Positions 46,301 to 53,721 of a stretch of DNA of 64,000 nucleotides are shown here, one piece after another. Source of the DNA: Cellulomonas marina (GTDB taxonomy: Bacteria > Actinomycetota > Actinomycetes > Actinomycetales > Cellulomonadaceae); the NCBI RefSeq assembly GCF_900111925.1, contig NZ_FOKA01000014.1:37517-101516 (forward strand). Reading direction: 5' to 3'. Positions within the stretch are counted from its first letter, which is position 1. Each line of letters opens with the position of its first letter. The translations under genes were made by a program, and so were the position numbers. Under the pieces are notes generated by a model that saw only the letters and a list, made by a program, of their open reading frames with translations, made no database searches and was not told where the DNA came from.

Positions 46301-47067
46301 CCGTGGCCGAGGTGGAGCTGCCGCCGCACCTCTCGGCGTCCGCACTGGTGCGCCTCGAGGCCGACGCCGGCCGCTTCGCGAGGGACCTGCGCAGGCCCGT
46401 CCCCGTCGAGCCCTCGCCGGCCGCCCGCACCGGGACCGAGTTCCACGCGTGGGTGGAGGCCTACTACGGACGGGCGACGCTCGTCGACGTCGACGACCTT
46501 CCCGGGGCCGACGACGACCCGGCCGTCGACGCGGACCAGGCCTCCCTGCGCGCGGCCTTCCTCGCCACGCCCTGGGCCGCCCGCACGCCCCTGGCGGTGG
46601 AGGTGGACATCGAGACGAGCGTCGACGGCTACGTGCTGCGCTCCCGTATCGACGCCGTGTTCCCGGACACGGAGCGCCTGCCGGGGACGGAGTCGCAGCA
46701 CGCGGGGAGCGGCGCGGACCGACGCGTCGTCGTCGTGGACTGGAAGACCGGCCGTCCGCCCACGGACGCCAAGGCGCGCGCCGACCGGGAGCTGCAGCTC
46801 GCCGTCTACCGGCTCGCGTGGTCGCGCTGGACCGGGACGCCCGTCGAGGACGTGCGCGCGGCGTTCTGCTACGTCGGGGAGGGGCTCACGGTGTTCCCCG
46901 AGCGGCTGCTCGGAGAGGACGAGCTCGTCGCCCTCCTGCGACGGACGGGCGGGGAGCCTGGCGGCGCCGACGACGCGCCGGTCGGCGGCGACGAGGGCGG
47001 CGCTACCCGCAGCGCGGCCGGTGGGGCGGTCGGTCCCGGTGCAGGTGCAGGGGTTTCCGACGGGTGA
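43306..47067 (+). CDS. adnB: AdnB-like subunit of the AdnAB helicase-nuclease
   Basis: A 1253-residue protein with an intact UvrD helicase core: Walker A VAGAGSGKTETM (Lys67), LTFTRKAAGEL, LLDEYQDTSYAQ, VGDPHQSIYGWRGAS, TVHGAKGLEWDAV and VAVTRARE. The C-terminal RecB-type nuclease has TGTEFHAWVE, RSRIDAVF and VVVDWKTG (Asp near 1145). The intact P-loop suggests that this is the main motor. Gly- and Thr-rich insertions (about 125-150, 485-500, 615-645) from short DNA repeats make it longer than the mycobacterial protein. Translation is coupled to adnA. Confidence 0.87.
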   Translation: MTTTTTSPGAGRMPAAPGLVADAAAARLTALEVADLLGQHPPTPEQRRVIEAPLAPALVVAGAGSGKTETMAGRVVWLVANGFVAPEEVLGLTFTRKAAGELALRVRQRLRQLRLALRAAGLEPAVPAGSGGAGGGTDGGGAGGSGAGGGGAVGLADLDRPVVSTYNAYAASVVADHAVRLGLEPTARLLGEASQWQLASETVEAWAGDLDTDRATSTVVRAVLALSGALDEHLLDPAVARAQVQALAAGLAATPPTAPTGKGRPRPLRKEALEVLQSLELRGRLLDLVADYRARKRRADAIDHGDQIALAARLAESFEPVAAGERARYRVVLLDEYQDTSYAQVRLLRALFGGGHAVTAVGDPHQSIYGWRGASAGGLARFPGEFPARASGATSASDVVAPGAGVPGGRVPGPLRPADVHPLSTSWRNDRAVLAVANAVAEPLRAGVRGLDLPVLVPRPGAGEGRVRALVAGTVEEEAAAVARHLRDLRAGTGAGTGVGTGNGTGAGAEDGRAPVTAAVLCRRRSQFPLLRRALLDAGVPVEVVGLGGLLSTPEVVDLVAALQVAHDPARGDAMVRLLTGAHVRLGAADLHALHEWARELAGRGAPAAPAALPTDTPTTGPAPTGPAPTGPSTTGAPVEADAADLRSLVDAVDELPPPRWTGPGGRRLTPVARERLAGLARLLRTLRQHTYLTVPELVAEAERLLGLDLEVAARGGTTPGLARAALDAFGDVAVEFTRTADQATLGAFLAWLETAEEVEDGLDAPVTPPDPRAVQLVTVHGAKGLEWDAVVVAGLLDGTLPKVKALGPEGPRDWGWARDPGALPAPLRGDRADLPTLDVVGAADAAELHARLDAYRQEAGLHELAEERRLMYVAVTRAREDLLLTAAWWGDGSRPRALSPFLTELLEAPEPLVELVHRAPEPEPDASNPREDLTAAVSWPADPFGGSPRREAVERAAQQVLVQADAAGPELADLTSGDAALDALIGRLLDERSRSAAPVAEVELPPHLSASALVRLEADAGRFARDLRRPVPVEPSPAARTGTEFHAWVEAYYGRATLVDVDDLPGADDDPAVDADQASLRAAFLATPWAARTPLAVEVDIETSVDGYVLRSRIDAVFPDTERLPGTESQHAGSGADRRVVVVDWKTGRPPTDAKARADRELQLAVYRLAWSRWTGTPVEDVRAAFCYVGEGLTVFPERLLGEDELVALLRRTGGEPGGADDAPVGGDEGGATRSAAGGAVGPGAGAGVSDG

Positions 47068-47074
47068 GGAGCCG

Positions 47075-48016
47075 TCAGCCGGCGACGGGCTCGGCCACCG
47101 GCTCGCTCTCGCGGCAGGAGGCGTCGAGGTCGCGCAGCATGGCGACGGCGTCCTGGACCACCGCGTCGTCGCCCGTGCGCACCCCGTGCAGGAGCCACCG
47201 CGCCAGGGCCAGCTCGCCCGCCAGCAGCGCACGGTCCTGCAGGTGCGGGTCGCCGAGCTCCGTCCGGCGCAGCAGGTACGCCTCGAGGATGGAGTCGACG
47301 GCGTCCGGCGGGGCCGCCACGAGCAGCCAGGACAGGTCGTCGGCGGGGTCGGCGACCTTCGTCTCCGTCCAGCCGACGACCCCGCACACCGCGCCGTCCT
47401 GGACGAGCACGTGCTCCTCCGTCAGGTCCCCGTGCACGACCACCGGGCGGAACCGCCACAGCGACACGTCCTCGAGCAGCCGCTCCCACCGGCGCAGCAG
47501 GGTGGGCGGCACGTGCCCGGTGCGCGCGGCCTCGTCGACCTCGGCGAGGCGGCGCTCGCGGTAGCCGGCGGCGTCGTAGACCGGCAGGCCCTGCTGCTCG
47601 ACGACGGCGGTCGGCAGCTCGTGGAGCGCGGCCAGCGCACGGCCGAGGGACGCGGCCAGGCCGGGGCCGGCGGTGAGCGTCTCGAGCCGCAGCGGTGCGC
47701 CGGGGAGCTGCCGGTGCACCATCGCGCGGCCGCCCTCGGGCAGCGCGGCGAAGCCGGCCGGCCGGGCGACGGCGAAGGGCAGCCGGCCGCCCTCCACGTG
47801 GTCCTCGAGCGCCGCGAGGAGCGCGACCTCGGCCTCCAGCGCAGCACCGGCGGCGGCCGTGCGCGGCGCCCGGACCAGCCAGCGTCCGCGCCGCGCGTCG
47901 ACCACGACGGCGGCGTCGTCGTCGGAGCCGGAGCCGGCGGGGTGCGCGTCCCAGACGTCCAGCCCCGGCACGGCGGCCGTGGCGAGCGCGGCGAGGACGA
48001 GCGGCGAGCGGGTCAT
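47075..48016 (-). CDS. aminoglycoside/macrolide phosphotransferase-like protein
   Basis: A 313-residue APH-fold protein. The substrate loop reads VVHGDLTEEHVLV, with the catalytic Asp kept but the usual Asn at the end of HxDxxxxN replaced by His. The next metal motif, normally IDW, reads VGWTETKVADPADDL, so the metal-binding Asp is missing. It may be a divergent kinase or a non-catalytic relative. Antibiotic resistance should not be assumed. The ATG at 48016 has TACCCT 7 nt upstream (leaderless). Convergent with adnB, 7 bp between the stops, and divergent from nudC. Confidence 0.82.
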   Translation of the reverse strand: MTRSPLVLAALATAAVPGLDVWDAHPAGSGSDDDAAVVVDARRGRWLVRAPRTAAAGAALEAEVALLAALEDHVEGGRLPFAVARPAGFAALPEGGRAMVHRQLPGAPLRLETLTAGPGLAASLGRALAALHELPTAVVEQQGLPVYDAAGYRERRLAEVDEAARTGHVPPTLLRRWERLLEDVSLWRFRPVVVHGDLTEEHVLVQDGAVCGVVGWTETKVADPADDLSWLLVAAPPDAVDSILEAYLLRRTELGDPHLQDRALLAGELALARWLLHGVRTGDDAVVQDAVAMLRDLDASCRESEPVAEPVAG

Positions 48017-48023
48017 GGCACCG

Positions 48024-48029
48024 AGGGTA
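48024..48029 (-). promoter_or_regulatory. -10 box of the phosphotransferase gene (leaderless)
   Basis: TACCCT on the minus strand ends 7 nt before the ATG at 48016. Confidence 0.5.
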
Positions 48030-48157
48030 GGTGCGGCCCGCCGCGGGGCGCCCCAACCGCCCGGGGCGTGTCCGGCCGCGCACCGGCCGGGCACGGAGGA
48101 GGCACCACCTGCCATCGGCGGCGGTCGCGGCGGCGCGCCCGGTGCCCGACCGGTGCG

Positions 48158-48163
48158 TACGGT
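48158..48163 (+). promoter_or_regulatory. -10 box of nudC (leaderless)
   Basis: TACGGT ends 7 nt before the GTG at 48171. Confidence 0.5.
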
Positions 48164-48170
48164 GTCGGGC

Positions 48171-49262
48171 GTGGTCCTCGACGAGCTCCCCCTGTCCCGT
48201 GCGACCGTCGACCGCGCCGCCGACCTGCGCACCCGTCCAGGCCTCGTCGCCGACGCGCTGGCCGCGCCCACCACGCGGGTCCTCCTCGTCCGGGACGGCG
48301 CCGTGGCCGTCGTGCCCGTCGTCGAGGCGTCCGGGGACGGCGCGGGCGCGGCGGCTCTCGACCTGCGGCCCGCCACGGACGTCCGAGGGAGCGCGGCAGC
48401 GGACGGCGCTGCCGCCACCTGGCTGTTCCTGGGCCGTGAGGCGGACGGCACGCTGCACCTGGCCCGCTCGTTCAGCGTCGACGAGCGCCTCGTCGAGCCG
48501 GACGAGGTCCACCGCTCCGACGACGGCGTGCACCCCGGACGTGACGAGCGCGCCGCGGACGCGGGCGCCGCCGGGCGAGCCGGTACCGCCGTGGCACCCG
48601 CCGTGGCACCCGCGGTGCCGGCAGGAGAGCCGGTGTTCGCACCCCTGCGCGAGGTGGGAGCCCGCCTCGGCTCGCGCGACGCGGGGTTGGCGACGACGGC
48701 GGTCGCCCTGACCGCCTGGCACGCCCGGCACCCGCGCTGCCCCCGGTGCGGCGCGGCCACGGAGGTCGTGCAGGCGGGGTGGGCCCGCCGCTGCCCGGTC
48801 GACCGCTCGGAGCACTACCCGCGGACCGACCCCGCCGTCATCATGGCGGTCGTCGACGCCGACGACCGGGTGCTGCTCGGCCACTCGGCCGGCTGGCCCG
48901 AGGGCCGCTTCTCGACGCTCGCGGGGTTCGTCGAGGCGGGGGAGCCGCCGGAGGCGGCCGTGCGGCGCGAGGTGCTCGAGGAGACCGGCGTGCACGTCGG
49001 CGAGGTGGAGTACCGGGGCAGCCAGCCCTGGCCGTTCCCCGCGTCGCTCATGCTGGGCTACCGCGCCCGCGCGACGTCGACGACGGTGGTGCCGGACGGG
49101 GTTGAGATGACGCAGGCCCGCTGGTTCAGCCGCGAGGAGCTCGCCGCCGCGGTGCGCAGCGGCGCCGTGGTGCTGCCGGGGCGCTCCTCGATCGCGCACG
49201 CGCTCATCGCCGAGTGGTACGGGCAGCCCCTGCCGCCGGCGGACCCGTCCACCGGCGGCTGA
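48171..49262 (+). CDS. nudC: NAD(+) diphosphatase, NudC-type NUDIX hydrolase
   Basis: A 363-residue NUDIX enzyme that cleaves NADH or NAD to NMNH/NMN and AMP and can remove NAD caps from RNA. A zinc ribbon with CPRCG and a second CP pair lies in the middle (about 188-210). The Nudix box GFVEAGEPPEAAVRREVLEETG (about 252-273) follows, here broken only for reading, with the NudC-specific SQPWPFPASLM after it. An insertion in the N-terminal domain holds two APAV units from a 12-nt repeat. In mycobacteria nudC likewise neighbours uvrD2. The GTG at 48171 is chosen for the TACGGT -10 box. Confidence 0.93.
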   Translation: MVLDELPLSRATVDRAADLRTRPGLVADALAAPTTRVLLVRDGAVAVVPVVEASGDGAGAAALDLRPATDVRGSAAADGAAATWLFLGREADGTLHLARSFSVDERLVEPDEVHRSDDGVHPGRDERAADAGAAGRAGTAVAPAVAPAVPAGEPVFAPLREVGARLGSRDAGLATTAVALTAWHARHPRCPRCGAATEVVQAGWARRCPVDRSEHYPRTDPAVIMAVVDADDRVLLGHSAGWPEGRFSTLAGFVEAGEPPEAAVRREVLEETGVHVGEVEYRGSQPWPFPASLMLGYRARATSTTVVPDGVEMTQARWFSREELAAAVRSGAVVLPGRSSIAHALIAEWYGQPLPPADPSTGG

Positions 49263-49290
49263 CCCCGGGCGAGTCGTCGGCCCTGTCGCG

Positions 49291-50442
49291 TCAGACGGAG
49301 GACGCGGGTGGTGGTGCTGGTGCGGCCGGGGCGCCGGCGCGCCGGCCGCGGCCGGCGTGGAGGGGCTGCGGCGTCGCGTCCGGGTGTACGTCCCACAGGC
49401 GTCGGGTGAGCGCGGCCCGGAGCCGCGGTTCCAGCACCGTCCCCAGGACGTAGGCCAGGGCGAGCACGACGACGCCCGCACCCACCGCGGCCCCGAGCGG
49501 TGGTGCGCCGAGCTCGACGAGGGTCGCCGCGAGCGTCGCACCCCACGCGAGGTGGACGAGGTAGAGCGGGTACGTCATGCCGGCCGCATCCTGCACGAGC
49601 CGCGTCGGCCGTGCCGGGAGCACCACCCGCGTCGCCACGGCGAGCACCACGACGGACGCGACGAGCAGGGCTGCCCCGACCGTCGGGGAGCGGGGGACCA
49701 CGGCATCCGGCGCGATGAGGTCCACGTGGTCGGCGGTGTGCAGGCCGAGCAGGGTCGTCGTCACGAGCACGCCCGGGAGCACGACCAGGGCGCGTGCTCC
49801 GAACCGCCACGCGCCCAGCAGGAGGCCGAGGACGAACGCCGGGGCGTACTCGTACTGCAGGGCCACGGTCAGCACCCCCGTGGGCGCACCGGCCTGCCGC
49901 GCGGCGAGAGCCACCGCGAGCCAGGCGTAGGCGGCCGCCACGACCCGCGGGACGTCGAGGGGCCGCGCCACGACCATCACCACGGCGAGCAACGCGTAGA
50001 ACCGCAGCTCGGCCCACAAGGTCCAGAACGGCGGGTCGGCCCAGGGCACGTGGAGGACGTCGCTGAGGAGCAGGGGCGACAGCAGCGCCTCTGCCGGCGT
50101 GAGCGACGTCAGGCGTCCGTCGACGACGGCGAGCACGGCGGACACGGTGGCGATCGGCACGAAGAGGGGCAGCAGGCGCACCGCTCGTGCGAACAGGAAG
50201 CGCGCCGGTCCGGTCCGGGTGGCGCTGGGCACCATGACGATGCCGCTGATGACGAAGAAGACGGGGACGCCCAGGAAACCGTAGGCGCCGGCGCCCGCGA
50301 GCCACCTCGGCACGTCGTCGGCGTCCCACCCGAAGGCCGCGGTGGTGATGCGGCGGTCCGCGAACCAGTGGAAGAGCAGCACCGCCACGGCGGCGAGCAG
50401 CCGCATCGCGTCCACCGCAGGCATCCGCGCGCTCGTCGTCAT
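49291..50442 (-). CDS. acyltransferase 3 family membrane protein
   Basis: A 383-residue protein with about ten membrane helices and the acyltransferase-3 pattern: an N-terminal helix with the active-site His in LLFHWFADRR, FLGVPVFFVISGIVM, and FLFARAVRLLPLFVP with basic residues after it. Such enzymes move acetyl or other acyl groups onto cell-surface sugars, peptidoglycan or antibiotics; the target is not known. The C-terminal 35 residues are Pro/Ala-rich. No surface polysaccharide cluster is nearby. It breaks the otherwise conserved nudC-mycoredoxin neighbourhood, so it may be a local insertion. Confidence 0.87.
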   Translation of the reverse strand: MTTSARMPAVDAMRLLAAVAVLLFHWFADRRITTAAFGWDADDVPRWLAGAGAYGFLGVPVFFVISGIVMVPSATRTGPARFLFARAVRLLPLFVPIATVSAVLAVVDGRLTSLTPAEALLSPLLLSDVLHVPWADPPFWTLWAELRFYALLAVVMVVARPLDVPRVVAAAYAWLAVALAARQAGAPTGVLTVALQYEYAPAFVLGLLLGAWRFGARALVVLPGVLVTTTLLGLHTADHVDLIAPDAVVPRSPTVGAALLVASVVVLAVATRVVLPARPTRLVQDAAGMTYPLYLVHLAWGATLAATLVELGAPPLGAAVGAGVVVLALAYVLGTVLEPRLRAALTRRLWDVHPDATPQPLHAGRGRRAGAPAAPAPPPASSV

Positions 50443-50509
50443 CGGGCCCCCCTCCCGTCGGGCGGTGACAGTACCGCGGGCGACCGGCGGCGGGAGAGGG
50501 GCTCCGACG

Positions 50510-50797
50510 TCAGGCGCCGAGCCTTTGCTTCACCTGCACCAGCGAGGGGTTGGTGAGCGCCGAGCCGTCGGGGAACACGACCGTGGGCACGGTGCGGTTC
50601 CCGCCGTTCACCTGCTCGACGAGCGCCGCCGCGTCCGGCACCTGCTCGATGTCGACCTCGGTGTAGGCGATGCCGGCGGAGTCCAGCTGCGTCTTGAGGC
50701 GCTTGCAGTACCCGCACCACGTCGTGGAGTACATCGTCACGGCACCCGCCGTGCCCGCCTCGGTACCGGTCGCCGTGCCCGTCGTCCCGCTCGACAT
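50510..50797 (-). CDS. mycoredoxin (glutaredoxin-like, mycothiol-dependent)
   Basis: A 95-residue thioredoxin-fold protein with the active site WCGYC (Cys28 and Cys31), the cis-Pro motif TVPTVVF and a C-terminal helix. The C-x-Y-C site and the position beside uvrD2 match Mrx1 (Rv3198A), which reduces mycothiol-mixed disulphides in the cytoplasm. The first 18 residues are a Gly/Thr-rich tail from small DNA repeats. The ATG at 50797 follows GGGAGAG. Divergent from uvrD2 with 226 bp between the starts. Confidence 0.9.
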   Translation of the reverse strand: MSSGTTGTATGTEAGTAGAVTMYSTTWCGYCKRLKTQLDSAGIAYTEVDIEQVPDAAALVEQVNGGNRTVPTVVFPDGSALTNPSLVQVKQRLGA

Positions 50798-51023
50798 CGC
50801 TCTCCCTCTCGTCTGCCGTCCGCGGCGCGCGGCCCGGACGGTGGTGGCCGGTGTGGCCGGTCCCTCGCTGAACGCTGCCACGGCCCCCGTGCTTCCCGCC
50901 CCCTCGGACACCCCTCCCGACGAGGGGTCGTCCGCGGCGGGTCGCCCCCGTCGTCCGGCCGACGGGTCCACAGCCGTCCGTCGGCGGCCCACCGTGTCCG
51001 TGGTCCCTGCGAGACTTGTCGCG

Positions 51024-53111
51024 ATGTCCGCCGACGCCCTCCTCGACGCGCTCGACCCCGACCAGCGCGCCGTCGCCACCGCCCTGACCGGGCCCGTCTG
51101 CGTGCTCGCGGGCGCCGGCACCGGGAAGACCCGGGCCATCACCCATCGCATCGCCTATGGCGTGCGGACCGGCACGTACCGCCCGTCGAGCGTGCTGGCG
51201 GTGACGTTCACGGCGCGCGCCGCGGGGGAGATGCGGATGCGCCTGCGGGACCTGGGCGCCACGGGTGTGCAGGCGCGGACCTTCCACTCCGCCGCCCTGC
51301 GCCAGCTCACCTACTTCTGGCCCAAGGTCGTCGGCGGCGCCCCGCCGCGCCTGCTCGAGCACAAGGCCCCGGCGGTCGCCGACGCGGCGCGGCGGCTCGG
51401 CCTGGAGGTGGACCGGGTCGCGGTGCGCGACCTCGCGTCGGAGATCGAGTGGGCGAAGGTCAGCCTCGTCGCGGCCGACGACTACGAGCGGGCCGTGCTC
51501 GCGGCCGGTCGAGCGCTGCCCGAGGGGTACGACGCCCGCACGCTCGCCCGGCTGCTCACGGCCTACGAGGACGTGAAGACCGAGCGGCACGTCATGGACT
51601 TCGAGGACGTGCTGCTCCTGCTCGGCGCCGTGCTGTCGGAGCGGGCGGACGTGACGGAGCAGGTGCGCGCGCAGTACCGCCACTTCGTGGTGGACGAGTA
51701 CCAGGACGTCAGCCCTCTCCAGCAGTTCCTCCTCGACCAGTGGCTCGGCGGCCGGCAGGAGCTGTGCGTGGTCGGGGACCCGAGCCAGACCATCTACTCC
51801 TTCACGGGCGCGACGCCGCACCACCTGCTGACGTTCGCCCGCACCCACCCCGGGGCCACCGTCGTCCGCCTGGTGCGGGACTACCGCTCCACGCCGCAGG
51901 TGGTCGCCCTGGCCAACCGCGTCCTCGCCGTCGGCCGGCGACCGGCCGACGTGCCCCCCCTCGAGCTCGTGGCCCAGCGGCCCGACGGGCCCGCCATCCG
52001 CTACGCGGTGCACGAGGACGACGAGTCCGAGGCGCGGGCCGTCGCCACGCGCATCGCCCGGCTCGCCGAGGCGGGCGCACGGCTGAGCGAGATCGCCGTG
52101 CTCTACCGGACCAACGCGCAGAGCGAGGTCCTCGAGCAGGCCCTGGCGAGCGCCGGCATCGGGTACGCGGTCCGGGGCGGGGACCGCTTCTTCGCGCGCC
52201 GCGAGGTGCGCGACGCGCTCGTACTGCTGCGCGGCGGCGCGCGCAGCGCCGACCCGACCGACCCCATGCCGCAGACGGTCCGCGGCCTGCTGCTCCCGGT
52301 CGGCTGGGCCCCGGAGCCGCCGGCGGCCCGCGGTGCGGCGCGCGAGCGGTGGGACCTCATGCAGGCGCTGGTCGCGCTCGCCGACGAGCTCGCGGAGACC
52401 GCCGCCCGGGACGGACGGTCCGCGACCGTGCAGGACCTCGTCGCAGAGCTCGACGAGCGCGCCGCCGCCCAGCACGCGCCGACGGTCGAGGGCGTGACCC
52501 TGGCCTCGCTGCACGCGGCCAAGGGGCTCGAGTGGGACGTAGTGTTCCTCGTCGGGCTGAGCGACGGGCTCGTGCCGATCTCGCTCGCCGAGGGGGAGGA
52601 CGCGATCGCGGAGGAGCGGCGGCTGCTCTACGTGGGCGTGACCCGCGCGCGCGAGCGGCTCGAGCTGTCCTGGGCGCGGTCCCGCAACCCGGGGGGCCGC
52701 GCGTCCCGCTCGCGCACGCCGTTCCTGGCGGGCATCTGGCCCGACGACGAGCAGCGGCGGGGCCGCACCGCCGGCGGTCGGGGAGGCCGGGAGGGCTCGC
52801 GGACGCCGACCAGCGGCCGGCCCGGCGTCGGCGGCGCGGCCCTGTGCAGCGCCTCGGCGGGCCCCGCGCCCGACGCGGCGGTGCTGCGGCGGCTGCACGC
52901 CTGGCGGGCCGAGGTGGCGCGGACCACGTCGAAGCCGGCCTTCACCGTGCTCACGGACGCCGTCCTCGAGCAGGTGGCGCGCACGCTGCCGACGACCGTG
53001 CGCGAGCTCGCCCTCGTCGACGGGGTGGGCGCGGTCAAGCTGCAGCGCTTCGGGCCCGCGGTGCTGGACGTCGTCGCGGGCCGCGGCCCCGCGGTGGGTC
53101 CGCGCGCCTGA
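51024..53111 (+). CDS. uvrD2: ATP-dependent DNA helicase UvrD2
   Basis: A 695-residue superfamily 1A helicase. Motifs are complete: Walker A AGAGTGKT (Lys35), VTFTARAAGEM, VVDEYQDVSPLQ, VGDPSQTIYSFTGA, RTNAQSE, LHAAKGLEWD and VGVTRARERLE. After a Gly/Arg linker comes a C-terminal HRDC-type domain (about 610-690). Mycobacterial UvrD2 has a four-cysteine module between the helicase core and HRDC; here the matching segment keeps only one Cys, so that module is lost or replaced. The gene is upstream of whiB7 as in M. tuberculosis. The ATG at 51024 has GAGACT 9 nt before it. Confidence 0.92.
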   Translation: MSADALLDALDPDQRAVATALTGPVCVLAGAGTGKTRAITHRIAYGVRTGTYRPSSVLAVTFTARAAGEMRMRLRDLGATGVQARTFHSAALRQLTYFWPKVVGGAPPRLLEHKAPAVADAARRLGLEVDRVAVRDLASEIEWAKVSLVAADDYERAVLAAGRALPEGYDARTLARLLTAYEDVKTERHVMDFEDVLLLLGAVLSERADVTEQVRAQYRHFVVDEYQDVSPLQQFLLDQWLGGRQELCVVGDPSQTIYSFTGATPHHLLTFARTHPGATVVRLVRDYRSTPQVVALANRVLAVGRRPADVPPLELVAQRPDGPAIRYAVHEDDESEARAVATRIARLAEAGARLSEIAVLYRTNAQSEVLEQALASAGIGYAVRGGDRFFARREVRDALVLLRGGARSADPTDPMPQTVRGLLLPVGWAPEPPAARGAARERWDLMQALVALADELAETAARDGRSATVQDLVAELDERAAAQHAPTVEGVTLASLHAAKGLEWDVVFLVGLSDGLVPISLAEGEDAIAEERRLLYVGVTRARERLELSWARSRNPGGRASRSRTPFLAGIWPDDEQRRGRTAGGRGGREGSRTPTSGRPGVGGAALCSASAGPAPDAAVLRRLHAWRAEVARTTSKPAFTVLTDAVLEQVARTLPTTVRELALVDGVGAVKLQRFGPAVLDVVAGRGPAVGPRA

Positions 53112-53214
53112 CGCCGGCTCGGGACCCGGGAGAAGAGCCCGGCCACGTGCCCGGCGAAGAGCTCCCAGAAGGGCCGGGGACGAGCCCGGGGACAAGCCGG
53201 CGAGAAGATCCGGG

Positions 53215-53252
53215 AAAAAGGATTGTGCCCGTCGCCGGGCCGTCCCTAGTCT
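53215..53252 (+). promoter_or_regulatory. whiB7-type promoter: A-rich patch, -35 and -10
   Basis: TTGTGC (53223-53228), an 18-nt spacer and TAGTCT (53247-53252) make a good promoter. Directly upstream lies GAAAAAGGA, one of the most AT-rich spots of the window. WhiB7-activated promoters in mycobacteria carry an AT-rich element just upstream of the -35 box, bound by the WhiB7 AT-hook, so this looks autoregulatory. The transcript would start near 53259 and lead into the 90-codon leader ORF. Confidence 0.7.
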
Positions 53253-53316
53253 GGGGACGTCCTTGCTGAGAGGTCGCGCCCACGGGCCCGGCCCGCGCCG
53301 AGAGGAGGTGGCTGCT

Positions 53317-53589
53317 GTGGAGAACATGACCGACCTGGTCGGGGTGACGCCGCGTGGCGCCCACCTCCTCGCGCCCATCGGCGGCGCGTTCCAGGGGACG
53401 GGTCTGCCCGTCGTCAGCGGCGGCCGCGCCATCGGCAGCGGCCTCGGTGCCGGTCTCGGTACCGGCGCCCGCACCGGTGCCCCCGTCGGCGGCACCGGCC
53501 GGATCCGCACCACCGGTGGGTACGCCCCGGTGACCTGGAAGACCTCGCACCTCGTCGTCGACACGACACCCAGGACCCGCTCCGTCTGA
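53317..53589 (+). CDS. leader ORF upstream of whiB7, 90 residues
   Basis: A GTG at 53317 has an excellent ribosome binding site, AGAGGAGGTG, 6 nt upstream, so translation is likely. The 90-residue product is rich in Gly, Thr, Ala and Arg with no membrane segment or Cys and no family that I recognise. It lies between the whiB7-type promoter and an attenuator-like hairpin that begins 21 nt after its stop. By analogy with mycobacterial whiB7, where upstream ORF translation senses ribosome inhibition, it may act in cis; a real small protein is also possible. Its length is larger than that of typical regulatory leader peptides. Confidence 0.7.
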   Translation: MENMTDLVGVTPRGAHLLAPIGGAFQGTGLPVVSGGRAIGSGLGAGLGTGARTGAPVGGTGRIRTTGGYAPVTWKTSHLVVDTTPRTRSV

Positions 53590-53610
53590 CGCCTCGTCGG
53601 ACAGCCTCCC

Positions 53611-53641
53611 CAGGCCGCGGATCCCTCGGGTCCGCGGCCTG
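53611..53641 (+). terminator. attenuator-like hairpin between leader ORF and whiB7
   Basis: A perfect 11-bp stem, CAGGCCGCGGA, with a 9-nt loop that contains a further CCC/GGG pairing. It starts 21 nt after the leader ORF stop and 81 nt before whiB7. There is no clear U run after it, as is usual in GC-rich actinobacteria. Confidence 0.7.
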
Positions 53642-53721
53642 CTCGTACCCCCGGTGATCCCGGTGGGCAGCGGCCCGGACCTCCGCGCACTGCTCACCAG
53701 CACGGACACCAGGAGGACATC

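Noticed and set aside
47075..48016. Calling the phosphotransferase an antibiotic-resistance gene
   Set aside because: Only the fold is recognisable; two active-site positions differ from known macrolide or aminoglycoside kinases, so resistance is not supported.
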